Source: Allorhodopirellula heiligendammensis
GTDB taxonomy: Bacteria > Planctomycetota > Planctomycetia > Pirellulales > Pirellulaceae
Assembly (NCBI RefSeq): GCF_007860105.1
Contig: NZ_SJPU01000002.1
Location: forward strand, 84,837 to 148,836
Length of the DNA stretch: 64,000 bases
Reading direction: 5' to 3'
Below are positions 9,711-18,374 of this stretch, piece after piece (positions within the stretch are counted from its first letter, which is position 1; each line of letters opens with the position of its first letter). The notes below the pieces were generated by a model. The model saw only the letters and a list, made by a program, of their open reading frames with translations, made no database searches and had not been told where the DNA came from. A program made the position numbers and the translations under genes.

Positions 9711-10907
9711 GTGATTCCATACGGTCGTCAATCGATTGACGAGGCGGACATCGAAGCGGTCGCAGCAGCACTGCGTTCGGACTGGTTGACGCAAGGCCCG
9801 GCAATCGAGGCGTTCGAAGCGTCGCTGGCCCAGCATTGCCGATCACGCTACGCCGTCGCATGCAATTCCGGCACCGCCGCATTGCACATGGCCTATGCCG
9901 CTGCGGGGGTTGGCCCAGGCTCCGTCGTAGTCGTTCCCACCAACACATTCTTGGCAACGGCCAACGCCGCGATCTATCTAGGTGCTGAAGTTCGATTCTG
10001 CGACGTGGATTCTGAAACGGGGCTAATGACCAGCGCTACGCTTGCCGCTGCGCTCCGAACTGACATTGGCAGACGGGTACGTGCGGTCGCTCCGGTGCAC
10101 TTTGCTGGCCAGCCCTGCGAGATGGCTGCAATCAGCGAGACTGTCCAGCGTTTGTGCCCTCGGGCGACGCTGATTGAAGACGCTAGCCATGCAATTGGCG
10201 GCGTCCATCGCGATGGAAGTCCCGTCGGTTCGCTGGGCCACTCTTCGATGGTGACATTCAGTTTCCATCCAGTCAAACACATTGCCGCCGGCGAAGGTGG
10301 CGCCGTAACCACTGATTGCCCTGACCTCCAAAAGCGTTTAAGTAGTTTTCGCTGTCATGGTATGACGAAACAGACCAACGAGCTGCGCCGCCCCACCGAA
10401 GGTCCGTGGTACTATGAGATGCATGCCCCCGGGTTCAATTACCGCATCCCAGAAATGTCCTGCGCCTTGGCGTCCTCACAGTTGAAAAAACTGGATCGTT
10501 TTGTCGCCCGGCGGCGAGAGATTGCGGATCACTATCTACACGAACTGGCGGATATTCCTGGCGTGAGTTTGCCGCCAGCGAACGTGCTCAAAACCTCGGC
10601 CTGGCATCTGTTTTGTCTTCATGTGGACTTTCATGCACTCGGGCGCACTCGAATCGAGGTGATGGAGAGTCTCGCCGGCACGGGGATTGGCACGCAGGTC
10701 CATTACTATCCCGTTTCCTTGCAGCCATTTTATGCCGATCGATATGGCCACACCGCTGCCCAGTTCCCGGGTGCGATGAATCACTACGAGCGTGCCTTGA
10801 GCATACCGGTCTTTCCCGCGATGACGGATGGTGAGGTGAAGCAGGTCATCTCATCCATTCGCCACACCTTCGCTGGTGCTCAAGTCGCTCGATCCATTGC
10901 CGCTTGA
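9711..10907 (+). CDS. pseC: UDP-4-amino-4,6-dideoxy-N-acetyl-beta-L-altrosamine transaminase
   Basis: A DegT/DnrJ/EryC1/StrS family PLP aminotransferase; 398 residues from the GTG at 9711, giving MIPYGRQSIDEADIEAV, the usual PseC N terminus. The PLP lysine is Lys189 in FSFHPVKHIAAGEGG. Other family elements are NSGTAALHMA, EDASHAIGG and the C-terminal HYYPV. The enzyme transfers an amino group from glutamate to C4 of the PseB product. The longer TTG start at 9690 adds seven residues and would bury the ribosome-binding site. It follows pseB by about 175 bp. Confidence 0.92.
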   Translation: MIPYGRQSIDEADIEAVAAALRSDWLTQGPAIEAFEASLAQHCRSRYAVACNSGTAALHMAYAAAGVGPGSVVVVPTNTFLATANAAIYLGAEVRFCDVDSETGLMTSATLAAALRTDIGRRVRAVAPVHFAGQPCEMAAISETVQRLCPRATLIEDASHAIGGVHRDGSPVGSLGHSSMVTFSFHPVKHIAAGEGGAVTTDCPDLQKRLSSFRCHGMTKQTNELRRPTEGPWYYEMHAPGFNYRIPEMSCALASSQLKKLDRFVARRREIADHYLHELADIPGVSLPPANVLKTSAWHLFCLHVDFHALGRTRIEVMESLAGTGIGTQVHYYPVSLQPFYADRYGHTAAQFPGAMNHYERALSIPVFPAMTDGEVKQVISSIRHTFAGAQVARSIAA

Positions 10908-11111
10908 CGCTCGCAATCGCATGACGGCACGAGAACGTGCTTTGAGATACAGCGGGTAGGGGTGGGGCGAAGTGGCTGATGCCCTGGCGACCGCAACGGC
11001 GCTCCGACCGGTGTCGCTACGAAAGCACAATTGATTGAACGGATCGGGGCCGATGCCCGTCCGCAAATGAAGTAGGGCTCTGTTCCATTTTTCGGATCCT
11101 AGGTGAAACCA

Positions 11112-11858
11112 ATGAAAACTGTCGTCATCATCCAAGCGCGTGTTGGCTCGACGCGATTGCCACGCAAGGTTCTCCTTCGTCTGGGCAATGAAACCGTACT
11201 CAGCAGAATCGTCGCTCGGATGCGGCATTGCGAACGGGTCGACGAAGTGGTTGTCGCAACGACGACCGGCGACGCCGACGATGCCATCGTCGACGAATGC
11301 CGACGATGCAAGGTGCGTGTGATTCGTGGCAGCGAGCACGACGTGCTCGCTCGCTACCATCAAGCGGCACTCGTTTCTCGTGCTACTGAAATCATTCGCA
11401 TCACAGCGGATTGCCCATTGATTGACCCCTTGTTAGTCGATGAACTGGTTTTGCGGTACCAGGAAAGGCAGAACAGCGGTTGCCCCGTGGATTACATCTC
11501 CAACACACAACCGCGGACCTATCCGCATGGCCTCGACATGGAGATGTTCAGCATGCGGGCATTGCAGATCGCTCATGAAGCAGCGACGAAGAAGTACGAG
11601 CGTGAACATGTGACGCCATTTTTCTATCAGCACCCCGATCGATTTGTGATTGATAATATCACTCAGTCAATCGATCAATCGTCGATGCGTTGGACGCTCG
11701 ACGAACCCACCGACTTCGTATTCTTCCAGGCCGTGTTCCGAAATTTTCGCCGCGATGAGTTCATCACGACCGATCAAGTACTGGGCTTGCTCGCCCGTCA
11801 ACCTGAACTCAGCCGTATCAATGCGACCGTGAAGCAGAAAGCGTTGAAAGCTGCATGA
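11112..11858 (+). CDS. SpsF-type cytidylyltransferase family protein
   Basis: The 248-residue nucleotidyltransferase-fold protein starts MKTVVIIQARVGSTRLPRK, the SpsF/KdsB-like CTP-binding signature, followed by EVVVATTTGDADD and ITADCPLIDP. Such proteins recur in sialic, legionaminic and pseudaminic acid clusters, where they probably activate the sugar with CTP. It is not a canonical PseF. The ATG at 11112 has AGGTG upstream; a GTG at 11103 is also in frame. Its stop overlaps the pseI start (ATGA), so the two are co-translated. CMP-Pse synthetase activity is an inference from context. Confidence 0.8.
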   Translation: MKTVVIIQARVGSTRLPRKVLLRLGNETVLSRIVARMRHCERVDEVVVATTTGDADDAIVDECRRCKVRVIRGSEHDVLARYHQAALVSRATEIIRITADCPLIDPLLVDELVLRYQERQNSGCPVDYISNTQPRTYPHGLDMEMFSMRALQIAHEAATKKYEREHVTPFFYQHPDRFVIDNITQSIDQSSMRWTLDEPTDFVFFQAVFRNFRRDEFITTDQVLGLLARQPELSRINATVKQKALKAA

Positions 11859-12913
11859 GTATGCCAAGCGTGCAAATCGCCACGACCTCAATCGGTGAGA
11901 AACAACCACCGTTCGTCATTGCAGAAATGTCGGGCAATCACAATCAATCGCTCGATCGCGCCCTCGCGATTGTTGACGCCGCTGCGGATGCAGGCGCACA
12001 CGCGATCAAACTGCAGACATACACCGCCGATACGATGACGCTCGACGTTGATCGAGACGAGTTTAAAATACTGGACCCGGAGAGCCTGTGGTTTGGGCGT
12101 CGATTGCACGAACTCTATCAGGAAGCAGCGACCCCCTGGGATTGGCATCAAGCGATTTTCGACCATGCGAAGAAGCGAGGGATCATTGCATTTAGTTCGC
12201 CGTTCGATGAAACCGCAGTTGATTTTCTCGAAACGCTCGATGCGCCTGCTTACAAAATCGCGTCGTTCGAACTGACCGACCTGCCCTTGATCGCTAAGAC
12301 AGCTGCGACGGGCAAGCCGTTGATCATGTCAACAGGCATGGCAACGCTCGCCGAGATCCATCAGGCAGTGGAGTGCGCCCGCGAGCACGGTAGCGGTGAA
12401 CTGGTGCTACTCAAGTGCACAAGCAACTATCCAGCAACGCCGGAATCTACAAATCTTCATACGATTCCACACCTTCGAGACAGCTTTGGCACTCAGGTGG
12501 GACTTTCGGACCACACCGGAGGGATTGGTGCGGCAGTCGCTGCTGTCGCGTTGGGTGCGACGGTTATCGAAAAGCACTTTACCCTCCGCCGCGCCGATGG
12601 CGGGGTGGACTCTGCGTTCTCACTCGAACCGGAGGAACTAAATAGCCTCGTCGTCGAGACCGAGCGAGCGTGGCAGGCGCTTGGAGAGATCCGCTACGGT
12701 AGCGACGGCCCCCAACAAAAATCACTTATGTTTCGTCGCTCCATATTCATCAGCGAGGACGTCGAGGAAGGTGAATCGGTAGGCCCGCATTGCCTCCGCA
12801 TCGTTCGCCCAGGACATGGGTTGACCCCCAAAGATTGGGTGCTTGTCTGTGGACGCACTGCGAAGCGAAAACTCACCCGCGGCGAGCCTACGAACTGGGA
12901 GATGTTCGTGTGA
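11855..12913 (+). CDS. pseI: Pseudaminic acid synthase
   Basis: A NeuB-family synthase of 352 residues. The N-terminal TIM barrel carries FVIAEMSGNHNQSLDRA and AIKLQTYTADTMTL, the middle GLSDHTGG and the phosphoenolpyruvate-binding IEKHFTL. The C-terminal SAF (antifreeze-like) domain starts near residue 290 (RRSIFISEDVEEGE). It condenses 2,4-diacetamido-2,4,6-trideoxy-L-altrose with phosphoenolpyruvate. LQTYTADTMT distinguishes PseI from NeuB and LegI fairly well. It is last in the group; PseH acetyltransferase and PseG UDP-sugar hydrolase genes are not found here. Confidence 0.92.
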   Translation: MSMPSVQIATTSIGEKQPPFVIAEMSGNHNQSLDRALAIVDAAADAGAHAIKLQTYTADTMTLDVDRDEFKILDPESLWFGRRLHELYQEAATPWDWHQAIFDHAKKRGIIAFSSPFDETAVDFLETLDAPAYKIASFELTDLPLIAKTAATGKPLIMSTGMATLAEIHQAVECAREHGSGELVLLKCTSNYPATPESTNLHTIPHLRDSFGTQVGLSDHTGGIGAAVAAVALGATVIEKHFTLRRADGGVDSAFSLEPEELNSLVVETERAWQALGEIRYGSDGPQQKSLMFRRSIFISEDVEEGESVGPHCLRIVRPGHGLTPKDWVLVCGRTAKRKLTRGEPTNWEMFV

Positions 12914-12916
12914 CGA

Positions 12917-13252
12917 TCAGTCGTCGAGTTGCACCATTGCCACCGGCATGATGATGTCGTCGCTGCGGACGATGCGGATGTTACTACAGCGGTCGAGATA
13001 AAACTGACGAGGCTGTTCTCGGCACAAGCACAAACCGAGAAAGCGATCCGGGGTCGAAAAGCGAATCGGGCTAACGGTGCGGCGAGTTCTTTTCCCTTTG
13101 CTATCTGCATAATCCAGCTCAACGGCCCACTGATCGGAGTCGAGCATCGCGATTCGTAACATCTGCTGTGGCGTCGGTGCTTTCCGGCGCCGCGGAGACG
13201 TGACCATTGCAGGCGTAGTGGAATTGACGGGGTCGAGGGTGAGCGTAGTCAT
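12917..13252 (-). CDS. Small WYL-like domain protein
   Basis: A 111-residue protein from the ATG at 13252 (MTTLTLDPVN). The frame extends to a GTG at 13315, which would add 21 residues. The C-terminal 65 residues read like a WYL domain: WAVELDYADSKGKRTRRTVSP, FLGLCLCREQPRQFYLDRC and a final strand SNIRIVRSDDI. WYL domains bind ligands or nucleic acids and usually sit behind a helix-turn-helix, which is absent here. It ends 3 bp from the pseI stop, convergent. The role is unknown. Confidence 0.65.
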   Translation of the reverse strand: MTTLTLDPVNSTTPAMVTSPRRRKAPTPQQMLRIAMLDSDQWAVELDYADSKGKRTRRTVSPIRFSTPDRFLGLCLCREQPRQFYLDRCSNIRIVRSDDIIMPVAMVQLDD

Positions 13253-13611
13253 GGTTTCGCGAATTGAAAGGTGATTTTGTTGGGATAGTGGTATCATCGC
13301 TCCAAGGGGTGACACGTTTGGTCACCGGGTCAGTAATTAAGTAAATGTGTGGCTGTTTATCGCCCGCTACCCGCAGATCGCCCTCGACAGCGACAGGGGA
13401 CGCTGAGCTATGATCGAAGGCGGTTCATTCCAGCCGTTCAGACCATTTCGTTCCGAGCGACCGGTTGGAGGGGCACTCTCGCGGTTCAACTGTGCCGGTA
13501 CGCCCCCCAGATGCTCGCGAGAAATGATTTCAACGGCCTCGCAGGCACGTAGGGTTCACAACTCAATCGGCCTCGCGATCCACCCTTCCTTGTATTGGAC
13601 GGAGTGCACGC
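13253..13611. other. Intergenic, about 360 bp
   Basis: The space between the small WYL-like gene and the next plus-strand gene. Short frames exist at 13349-13552 and 13410-13700, but they show no domain pattern. It presumably holds divergent promoters; no clear motif was seen. Confidence 0.4.
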
Positions 13612-14586
13612 ATGCTTCATCAACGATCGCCATACCCACCCATGCGGAACGTTTTTGCGTTGGCGTTGGCTGGCGTGTGGATGCTGTGCGGAACGAGTAG
13701 GCTGTGGGCGCAGTTACCGTTGCTGGCTGCTCCATCGTTATCTCCATCGGGAATGATGCCACCGACCTCGGGTGTATCGATGACGCCCGATCAAACTCGA
13801 CAATCAGTCCAGTGGTTGGCTGATCAGCTGATGCAGCACGTACCCCGCCAAATCACCGGCGACGATGATTGGGGTGATACGAAGAAAGTGTGGGCGGGGG
13901 TCAAGGTCCGTCGCGATGGTTGGGAACTGAAGACCAAACGACGTTGGCAAGAACTGCGGCATGGCCGGTGGGTGCGGTACGAAATCGAGCTGCCTGAACG
14001 AAACCTAACCGCACCCGCGATCTCGGGGCCAGGAAACTCCCAAGCGGAAATTCTAAGAGAGGAGCTCCCCGCCGGAGACGTTGCGACGCTTCTGCAACCG
14101 TATAAAGCCACCGACCTTGTCAAAATCCATAGCGTGACGCCAGTCTCTTCCCAAGACGGACTTCAGAGCTGGCGGGCTGATGCGACGGTGTCCACGCCAG
14201 CCCGGTTTTCGATTCGCGTGGAACGCTGGAATTTGGGGGCGAAGTGGTATAGCGTGGAGATCTCCGGAAAAATGGACCTCGCGATGAGGACGACGCTGAC
14301 GATGGGGATGTCGGCGGACTTCGGCGAAGTTCCTCCGGCAATGCAGCTGGATGTGGCAGTCGAGCAGGCGTCCCTCGTGGTGAGCAAGTTCGAAGTGGAA
14401 CGGATCAGTAAATTGGGCGGCGACGCGGCCGAAGAAATCGGTGACTTGGCCGAACACACGATCGGCAAAGTTTGGATTCGCAAAGAAAACTCGCGATTGG
14501 TCAGCCGACTGAACAAGGCCATCGGTGAGAATCAAGACTCTCTCCGGTGGTCGATGGCCGATTGGCTTGCTCAACTGGCGCCATGA
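13612..14586 (+). CDS. Secreted protein of unknown function
   Basis: A 324-residue protein with an N-terminal signal peptide (MRNVFALALAGVWMLCGTSRLWAQ at residues 11-34, cited by its ends). GGAG lies 9 nt before the ATG at 13612. The rest is soluble, mixed alpha/beta, with many charged strands (WELKTKRRWQELRHGRWVRY) and a helical C terminus ending in WLAQLAP. No family was recognised. The last bases overlap the next start (ATGA), which implies a functional or at least translational link with the AcpH-like gene. Confidence 0.8.
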   Translation: MLHQRSPYPPMRNVFALALAGVWMLCGTSRLWAQLPLLAAPSLSPSGMMPPTSGVSMTPDQTRQSVQWLADQLMQHVPRQITGDDDWGDTKKVWAGVKVRRDGWELKTKRRWQELRHGRWVRYEIELPERNLTAPAISGPGNSQAEILREELPAGDVATLLQPYKATDLVKIHSVTPVSSQDGLQSWRADATVSTPARFSIRVERWNLGAKWYSVEISGKMDLAMRTTLTMGMSADFGEVPPAMQLDVAVEQASLVVSKFEVERISKLGGDAAEEIGDLAEHTIGKVWIRKENSRLVSRLNKAIGENQDSLRWSMADWLAQLAP

Positions 14587-15275
14587 ATTTTCTCTGTCAC
14601 GCGCTACCGACGATGAACCGGTCACCTCCGCAGGATGTGCCCGTGCTCGCGATCTGCACCGGTATGCCTGATTTTCTGTCTGTCATTGATCGCCGCATAC
14701 GCGTTCGCCGACGAACCGCAGAGCCGTTCTTAGATTCACCCGATCCGGTGATGCGGAATGTCGCGGCAGGTATCGTCACCCACGTCGCCGATGACCGCTG
14801 GTTCCACGGTGGCGCAACGTTCGCGCGGTTGAACTTGGAATTCGCGGTTCAGTTGCGAGATCGTCTGCCTGGAGACGCGGGATTTCGACCTTCGTTCGTG
14901 GGTCACATTCTGATCGAAATGCTGCTGGATGCGAACTACGCGATTGCGCAACGATGTTGGGTCGATCGCTACTACCATCTATTCCAACAGGCACCGTTGG
15001 ATGAAATTGAGGCTTGTGTCAACCGGATCACAGGCAAGCCGAGCGACCGGATCGCCGATACATTGAGGCGATTCGCCACGACGCAATTCTTGTACGACTA
15101 CACCGACGATACGAAGTTATTGATGCGTCTCAATCAAGTGATGGCGAGAGTAGGCTTGGATCAACTGCCCGAGGCGGTCCAGCGATGGCTACCGGAGGCG
15201 CGGGCGGAAGTGCGGCAGAATCACGACCAATTGCTCAGCGGTTCAGAGAAACCGTCAGCCTATCCGCCCTTGTAA
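14583..15275 (+). CDS. AcpH-like (acyl carrier protein phosphodiesterase-like) protein
   Basis: A 230-residue protein from the ATG at 14583 that overlaps the preceding stop; an in-frame GTG/ATG at 14547 would overlap the upstream gene by 40 bp. The start MNFLCHAL, the GMPDF segment, the GIVTHVADDRWFHGGATF His/Asp motif and a later GHILIEMLLDANY follow the layout of AcpH (MNFLAH start, DxxFHxxxxF, second His/Glu helix). AcpH removes phosphopantetheine from acyl carrier protein. Similarity is only in pattern, so the substrate is uncertain and another small metal-dependent hydrolase is possible. Confidence 0.6.
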   Translation: MNFLCHALPTMNRSPPQDVPVLAICTGMPDFLSVIDRRIRVRRRTAEPFLDSPDPVMRNVAAGIVTHVADDRWFHGGATFARLNLEFAVQLRDRLPGDAGFRPSFVGHILIEMLLDANYAIAQRCWVDRYYHLFQQAPLDEIEACVNRITGKPSDRIADTLRRFATTQFLYDYTDDTKLLMRLNQVMARVGLDQLPEAVQRWLPEARAEVRQNHDQLLSGSEKPSAYPPL

Positions 15276-15456
15276 GATCACAGGCACGGCCGACGGCTCT
15301 GTCCAATATCGATCATTCGCCGACGGAGCGGCTACCCAGTGATGGAGCGACGCCCCAGTTACGACAGTGGCCCGATAGTTCGAGCTAGGGTAAGCTACAT
15401 CGCGAAGTTACGTACGTCCTGTTTCCCCCTCCTGAGTCAAGGTTGAAAAGAATTCG

Positions 15457-16305
15457 ATGAAGTATGGCATGAATCTGTTGTTATGGTCGGGCGAAGTCAC
15501 CGAGGAAATGCTGCCTGTATGTGAACAACTCAAGGCGGCTGGCTTCGACGGGGTGGAGCTACCGATGTTCAATCTCGATCTCGACTACGCAGCGCTTGGC
15601 AAACAACTCGACTCGTTGGGCCTCCAACGCACCGCAGTGACGATCCGAAACGAAGAGGACAATCCAATTTCCCCTGACCCAGCAATTCGAAAGCGAGGTG
15701 TTGAGCTCAACAAACGGACGCTCGACTGCGCCGCTGCCGCTGGCGTTGAAACGATTGTCGGCCCCTACCATTCCGCAATTGGAATCTTCAGTGGAAATGG
15801 TCCGACCGAGGATGAGTGGAAATGGGGAGTCGAAAGCATGCGGGCGACGGCCGAGCATGCGGGCTCGGTGGGCGTGAAACTGGGCGTTGAAGCGCTCAAC
15901 CGCTTTGAGTGTTACTTCCTCAACACACATGCTGACTCGACGCGGTTCGCTCGCGAAGTTGACCATCCTGCATGCGGCATCATGTACGACACCTTCCACA
16001 GCAACATCGAGGAAAAGAGCGTCACCGATGCCGTCAACGCAGGGGGCGATAAGCTATTCCACATCCACATCAGCGAGAACGACCGCAGCACTCCGGGAAC
16101 CGGCGGGATCAACTGGAAAGAGAATTTTGACGCGATCACCGACTGCGGATACGACGGCTGGTTGGTAATCGAAGCCTTCGGATTGGCGCTGCCTGAAATC
16201 GCCGCAGCGACCAAGATCTGGCGGCGGATGTTCACCGATGAAATGACCCTTGCGACAGAAGGATTGGCGTTCATGAAATCGGAAGTCGCCAAACGCCAGG
16301 GTTAG
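15457..16305 (+). CDS. Sugar phosphate isomerase/epimerase (AP-endonuclease 2 family TIM barrel)
   Basis: A 282-residue xylose-isomerase-like TIM barrel. Metal-binding residues are seen in LGVEALNRFECYFLNT (Glu), CGIMYDTFHSNIEE (Asp and His), HIHISENDRSTPGTG (His and Glu) and WLVIEAFG (Glu). The order and spacing match the D-tagatose/D-psicose 3-epimerase branch. It interconverts ketoses or related sugars using Mn2+ or Mg2+. No operon partner is obvious; a terminator-like hairpin follows before the convergent mnmG. Confidence 0.85.
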   Translation: MKYGMNLLLWSGEVTEEMLPVCEQLKAAGFDGVELPMFNLDLDYAALGKQLDSLGLQRTAVTIRNEEDNPISPDPAIRKRGVELNKRTLDCAAAAGVETIVGPYHSAIGIFSGNGPTEDEWKWGVESMRATAEHAGSVGVKLGVEALNRFECYFLNTHADSTRFAREVDHPACGIMYDTFHSNIEEKSVTDAVNAGGDKLFHIHISENDRSTPGTGGINWKENFDAITDCGYDGWLVIEAFGLALPEIAAATKIWRRMFTDEMTLATEGLAFMKSEVAKRQG

Positions 16306-16354
16306 GTTGCCTGACGCTGACCGGTGCCTGTCGGCACTCGGCTCCCAATAGAAT

Positions 16355-16376
16355 CCGTCTCGGCACGCCGAGACGG
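16355..16376. terminator. Hairpin between convergent genes
   Basis: A perfect inverted repeat with 10-bp arms (CCGTCTCGGC and its complement) separated by 2 nt, in the 77 bp between the stops of the isomerase and mnmG. There is no T-tract on either side, so it may be a bidirectional transcript-end structure and not a classic intrinsic terminator. Confidence 0.5.
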
Positions 16377-16382
16377 GCAGCT

Positions 16383-18233
16383 CTAGTGCTCCAAATGCGC
16401 CAGGACCAACGCGATATCCGCTGGCGTAATCCCGCTAATCCGCTTGGCCTGACCTAGGTTCAGTGGGCGCACTTTGGTGAGTTTTTCCCGTGCTTCGGTT
16501 CGCAACGATCCAATCCGTCCGTAGTCAAACGTGACTGGAATCCGCTTCTCACTCATTCGCTGCTGCTTATCGACATCCATCTGCTGCCGTTCCAGATAAC
16601 CTGCATACTTGATATCGATGCAGCACTGTTCAGCGGCCTCAGGAGCGATTTGATTCAACTCTGGAATCGACTGGCACATCATCGCCCAAGTCACTTCGGG
16701 ACGACGCAGATACACGTCTGCAGGCGTCTTATCAATGCGAGCCCTGTTGAGAATATCGCGACCGAGGCGGATTTGTTCGAGCTTGTCAGCAAGACGCTCG
16801 CGTCGCTGCGCGTCGATCAACCCAAGTTGGTCGGCTTGAGCCGTCAAACGACGGTCGGCGTTGTCTTGACGTAGCAGCAGCCGATATTCAGCGCGGCTGG
16901 TGAACATCCGGTAGGGTTCGTCCGTTCCCATTGTCACCAGATCATCCACGAGCACGCCGAGATAGGCGTCCTGCCGCGAGGGTACCCAAGTGGATTGTCC
17001 GGCCACACTCCGAGCAGCATTGAGTCCCGCGATCAAGCCTTGGCCGGCAGCCTCCTCGTAACCCGTCGTACCGTTGATTTGCCCGGCGAGAAACAGGCCT
17101 GCGACCCGTTTCGACTCCAAATGCGGCCACAGCTGCGTTGGCGGACAGTAATCGTACTCCACCGCGTAGCCGTACCGCATGATCGAAGCCCTTTCGAGAC
17201 CAGGAATTAAGCGGAACATGGCGTCTTGGACATCCCGGGGTAGGCTGGTGGAAATCCCGTTAACATAAATTTCCTGGGTTTGGCGACCTTCCGGTTCCAG
17301 AAACAGTTGATGGCTGGACTTGTCGGCGAAACGGACGACCTTGTCTTCGATCGACGGGCAATAGCGAGGTCCCCGAGAATCAATCTGACCGCTGTACATC
17401 GGCGCTCGCGAGAGATTTTGGCGAATCAGGTCATGCACAGCCTCGTTAGTGTGCGCGATATGGCAGGGCATCTGCTCGGCAGTGACCGCATCGGTGAGAT
17501 AACTGAACGGCTGAGGATCATCGTCCCCTGGTTGGACTTCCACTTGGGCAAAGTCGATCGTACGGGCATTCAGACGGGGAGGAGTACCGGTTTTAAAACG
17601 GTCCAACTCGAAATTCAGTCGCTGCAGTGAGCCGCTGATACCAGCCGTTGTGCCCTCGCCTGCCCGTCCGCCCGCACTTTGGGCTTCGCCCGTGTGCATG
17701 ATCGCTTGTAAGAACGTACCCGTGGTCAAAATCACGGTTTGGGCACGATAGATCGCGTCCCCGCGCACCTTCACTCCGACGACCCGATCAGTCGCGATGC
17801 CATCGCTGCGTCCGGCAGAGACCGGCTCGGTAAGTAGATCTTCGACCGTTTCTTGACGCAAATCGAGATTGGGTTGGGATTCAATTTGCCACTTGATGTG
17901 GTTTTGATAGGCCTTCTTGTCTGCCTGCGCGCGTGGACTGTGCATCGCCGGGCCCTTGCGGCGATTGAGCATGCGAAACTGGATCGCTGTGGCATCGATG
18001 GCCACTCCCATCAGCCCGCCGAGCGCATCGACTTCACGGACGATTTGTCCTTTGGCGACGCCGCCGATCGCCGGATTGCAGGACATTTGCCCCACCGTGT
18101 CGATATTTGTGGTCAATAACGCTGTACGTGCGCCCAGTCTCGCGGCAGCTGCCGCAGCTTCGGTACCTGCATGGCCGGCACCAATGACAACGACATCGTA
18201 GTCATAACGATTCTGAAAATGGTCGCGATTCAA
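16383..18233 (-). CDS. mnmG: tRNA uridine-5-carboxymethylaminomethyl modification enzyme MnmG
   Basis: FAD loop [21 protein letters not shown], signature [16 protein letters not shown], and the C-terminal helical domain that binds MnmE, ending in [16 protein letters not shown]. It acts with MnmE to modify U34 of certain tRNAs. The TTG at 18233 gives 616 residues, the usual family length, beginning just before YDYDVVVIG. The frame stays open to an ATG at 18350, but the extra 39 residues do not resemble MnmG and overlap the divergent gene. The start is therefore inferred by length, with no ribosome-binding site seen. Confidence 0.93.
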   Translation of the reverse strand: MNRDHFQNRYDYDVVVIGAGHAGTEAAAAAARLGARTALLTTNIDTVGQMSCNPAIGGVAKGQIVREVDALGGLMGVAIDATAIQFRMLNRRKGPAMHSPRAQADKKAYQNHIKWQIESQPNLDLRQETVEDLLTEPVSAGRSDGIATDRVVGVKVRGDAIYRAQTVILTTGTFLQAIMHTGEAQSAGGRAGEGTTAGISGSLQRLNFELDRFKTGTPPRLNARTIDFAQVEVQPGDDDPQPFSYLTDAVTAEQMPCHIAHTNEAVHDLIRQNLSRAPMYSGQIDSRGPRYCPSIEDKVVRFADKSSHQLFLEPEGRQTQEIYVNGISTSLPRDVQDAMFRLIPGLERASIMRYGYAVEYDYCPPTQLWPHLESKRVAGLFLAGQINGTTGYEEAAGQGLIAGLNAARSVAGQSTWVPSRQDAYLGVLVDDLVTMGTDEPYRMFTSRAEYRLLLRQDNADRRLTAQADQLGLIDAQRRERLADKLEQIRLGRDILNRARIDKTPADVYLRRPEVTWAMMCQSIPELNQIAPEAAEQCCIDIKYAGYLERQQMDVDKQQRMSEKRIPVTFDYGRIGSLRTEAREKLTKVRPLNLGQAKRISGITPADIALVLAHLEH

Positions 18234-18374
18234 AAGTTGAAGTCCGCAGAGAGAGAATGCCGATAGAGCAAGACAAGGTGTATTTTCGAGCAACGCATCG
18301 AATGACCGTAATTCTCTGATTTTGACCAAACCATGCGATTTGAACAGCACCGAAGTTCAGGAACTGCAAATCAA

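Noticed and set aside
16383-18350. 655-residue MnmG
   Set aside because: The first 39 residues do not fit the family and overlap the divergent gene; a 616-residue start is preferred.
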